Positions 6,095 through 6,624 of a stretch of DNA of 6,624 nucleotides are shown here, piece by piece. The notes beneath the pieces were generated by a model, which was given only the letters and a program-made list of their open reading frames with translations, did no database searches and was not told where the DNA came from. The position numbers and the translations under genes were made by a program. Location of the stretch: NCBI GenBank assembly GCA_007123695.1, contig SLGN01000107.1:1-6624 (forward strand), in the 5' to 3' direction. Every line of letters begins with the position of its first letter. Within the stretch, counting starts at the first letter, position 1. The stretch is from Verrucomicrobiales bacterium (lineage in GTDB: Bacteria > Verrucomicrobiota > Verrucomicrobiia > Verrucomicrobiales > DEV007).

Positions 6095-6624
6095 TCAGTG
6101 CTCGTTGATGCAGTCGATCAGTTGGCGGAAACGGCCCGCGAGCCCGCGCTTCTTCGTGCAAACCAGCCGGGGCAGGTCGCCGAGATGCGGCTCGTCCGCC
6201 TCCTGCGGCAGGGCCTTGCAGGTATGGTAGGCGCCCTCCTCGATGAGGTCGGCGAACTCGGCGTTGAGATGGCCGATCAGCTCCGGCGTGATGGGGCGCT
6301 GCACCCGCATCACCAGCCGCTTTCCGACGTAGCGGTAGCTGTGGAAATTCCGGTAGAACCCGGTGATCTCCGCGACGGCTTCGTCGAGATCGTCGGTCAC
6401 CTTGAAGAGATGGAAATCGTCGTCGGAGATCAGGCCGAGGCGGTGGAGGTGGTCCTTCACGAACTGGTACCACGTTTTCCAGTAGGTGCCTCCCTTCGCG
6501 TCGATAAGAACCACCGGCACGACCTGGGCTTTTCCCGTCTGGATCAGAGTGAGGACCTCGAAGAGTTCGTCCATCGTCCCGAAGCCGCCGGGAAAGGCGG
6601 CGATCGCGTCGCTCTCCTTCACGA
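6095..6624 (-). CDS. LOG family protein (TIGR00730-type, Rossmann fold), 5' truncated, with C-terminal extension
   Basis: The C-terminal 175 residues are visible; the start lies beyond the right edge. The sequence VKESDAIAAFPGGFGTMDELFEVLTLIQTGK carries the LOG signature PGGxGTxxE (6575-6592 for PGGFGT), with the family's active-site glutamate two residues on. Known LOG proteins split nucleoside 5'-monophosphates into base and ribose 5-phosphate, including cytokinin activation in plants and some bacteria and the PpnN nucleosidase of E. coli. Older annotation as lysine decarboxylase is wrong for the family. About 85 residues continue after the usual end of the domain (from RNFHSYRYVGKRLVMRVQRP to the stop), including HTCKALPQEADEPHLGDLPRLV and GLAGRFRQLIDCINEH. 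This marks the longer subfamily, not the roughly 190-residue short type. The substrate cannot be told. It leads, or is upstream in, the unit with rnhB and yraN. Confidence 0.9.
   Translation of the reverse strand, partial: VKESDAIAAFPGGFGTMDELFEVLTLIQTGKAQVVPVVLIDAKGGTYWKTWYQFVKDHLHRLGLISDDDFHLFKVTDDLDEAVAEITGFYRNFHSYRYVGKRLVMRVQRPITPELIGHLNAEFADLIEEGAYHTCKALPQEADEPHLGDLPRLVCTKKRGLAGRFRQLIDCINEH

Noticed and set aside
6084..6473. Upstream extension of the rnhB frame giving 335 residues
   Set aside because: It overlaps the LOG gene in another frame and is Arg/Pro-rich. RNase HII normally begins about 20 residues before the IDEAGRG motif, as with the ATG at 6083.
1..6624. Search for CRISPR arrays, tRNA genes, insertion-sequence ends, toxin-antitoxin or defence genes
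   Set aside because: None is seen. The coding content is accounted for by six known families, the spacers are at most 185 bases, and no direct repeats with regular unique spacers or cloverleaf-like segments were found by eye.

Overview
This GC-rich bacterial window is a compact chromosomal housekeeping region. It holds six protein genes, the outer two cut by the window edges. Genes lie close together, with G/C at most third codon positions. No RNA gene, mobile element, CRISPR array or phage gene is visible. The wording of the DnaE C-terminal half, the gene set and the apparent lack of Shine-Dalgarno sequences would fit a member of the Verrucomicrobiota. That placement is inference from memory of family sequences and was not tested by a search.

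The left part runs on the plus strand. It holds the C-terminal 684 residues of dnaE (replicative DNA polymerase III alpha subunit, 1-2057), a 185-base spacer with small tandem repeats, a complete nadB (L-aspartate oxidase, 2243-3844), a 59-base spacer filled by a degenerate 7-base tandem repeat, and a complete aguA-like agmatine deiminase gene (3904-4956).

The right part runs on the minus strand and looks like one transcription unit, read right to left: a LOG-family gene cut at its 5' end (6624-6095), rnhB (ribonuclease HII, 6083-5466), and yraN (UPF0102 endonuclease-like protein, 5469-4993). rnhB and yraN overlap in an ATGA, and the LOG gene and rnhB are 11 bases apart. aguA and yraN converge with 36 bases between their stop codons, and short hairpins lie there.

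Functionally the window combines DNA replication and repair (dnaE, rnhB, yraN), the first step of de novo NAD synthesis (nadB), polyamine or agmatine metabolism (aguA) and a nucleotide-cleaving LOG family protein. I see no defence, toxin or otherwise new multi-gene system. The observations most worth a second look are non-coding: the heptamer repeat before aguA and the 11-base repeat before nadB. Next come the apparent lack of Shine-Dalgarno sequences at all four visible starts, and the C-terminal extension of the LOG protein.
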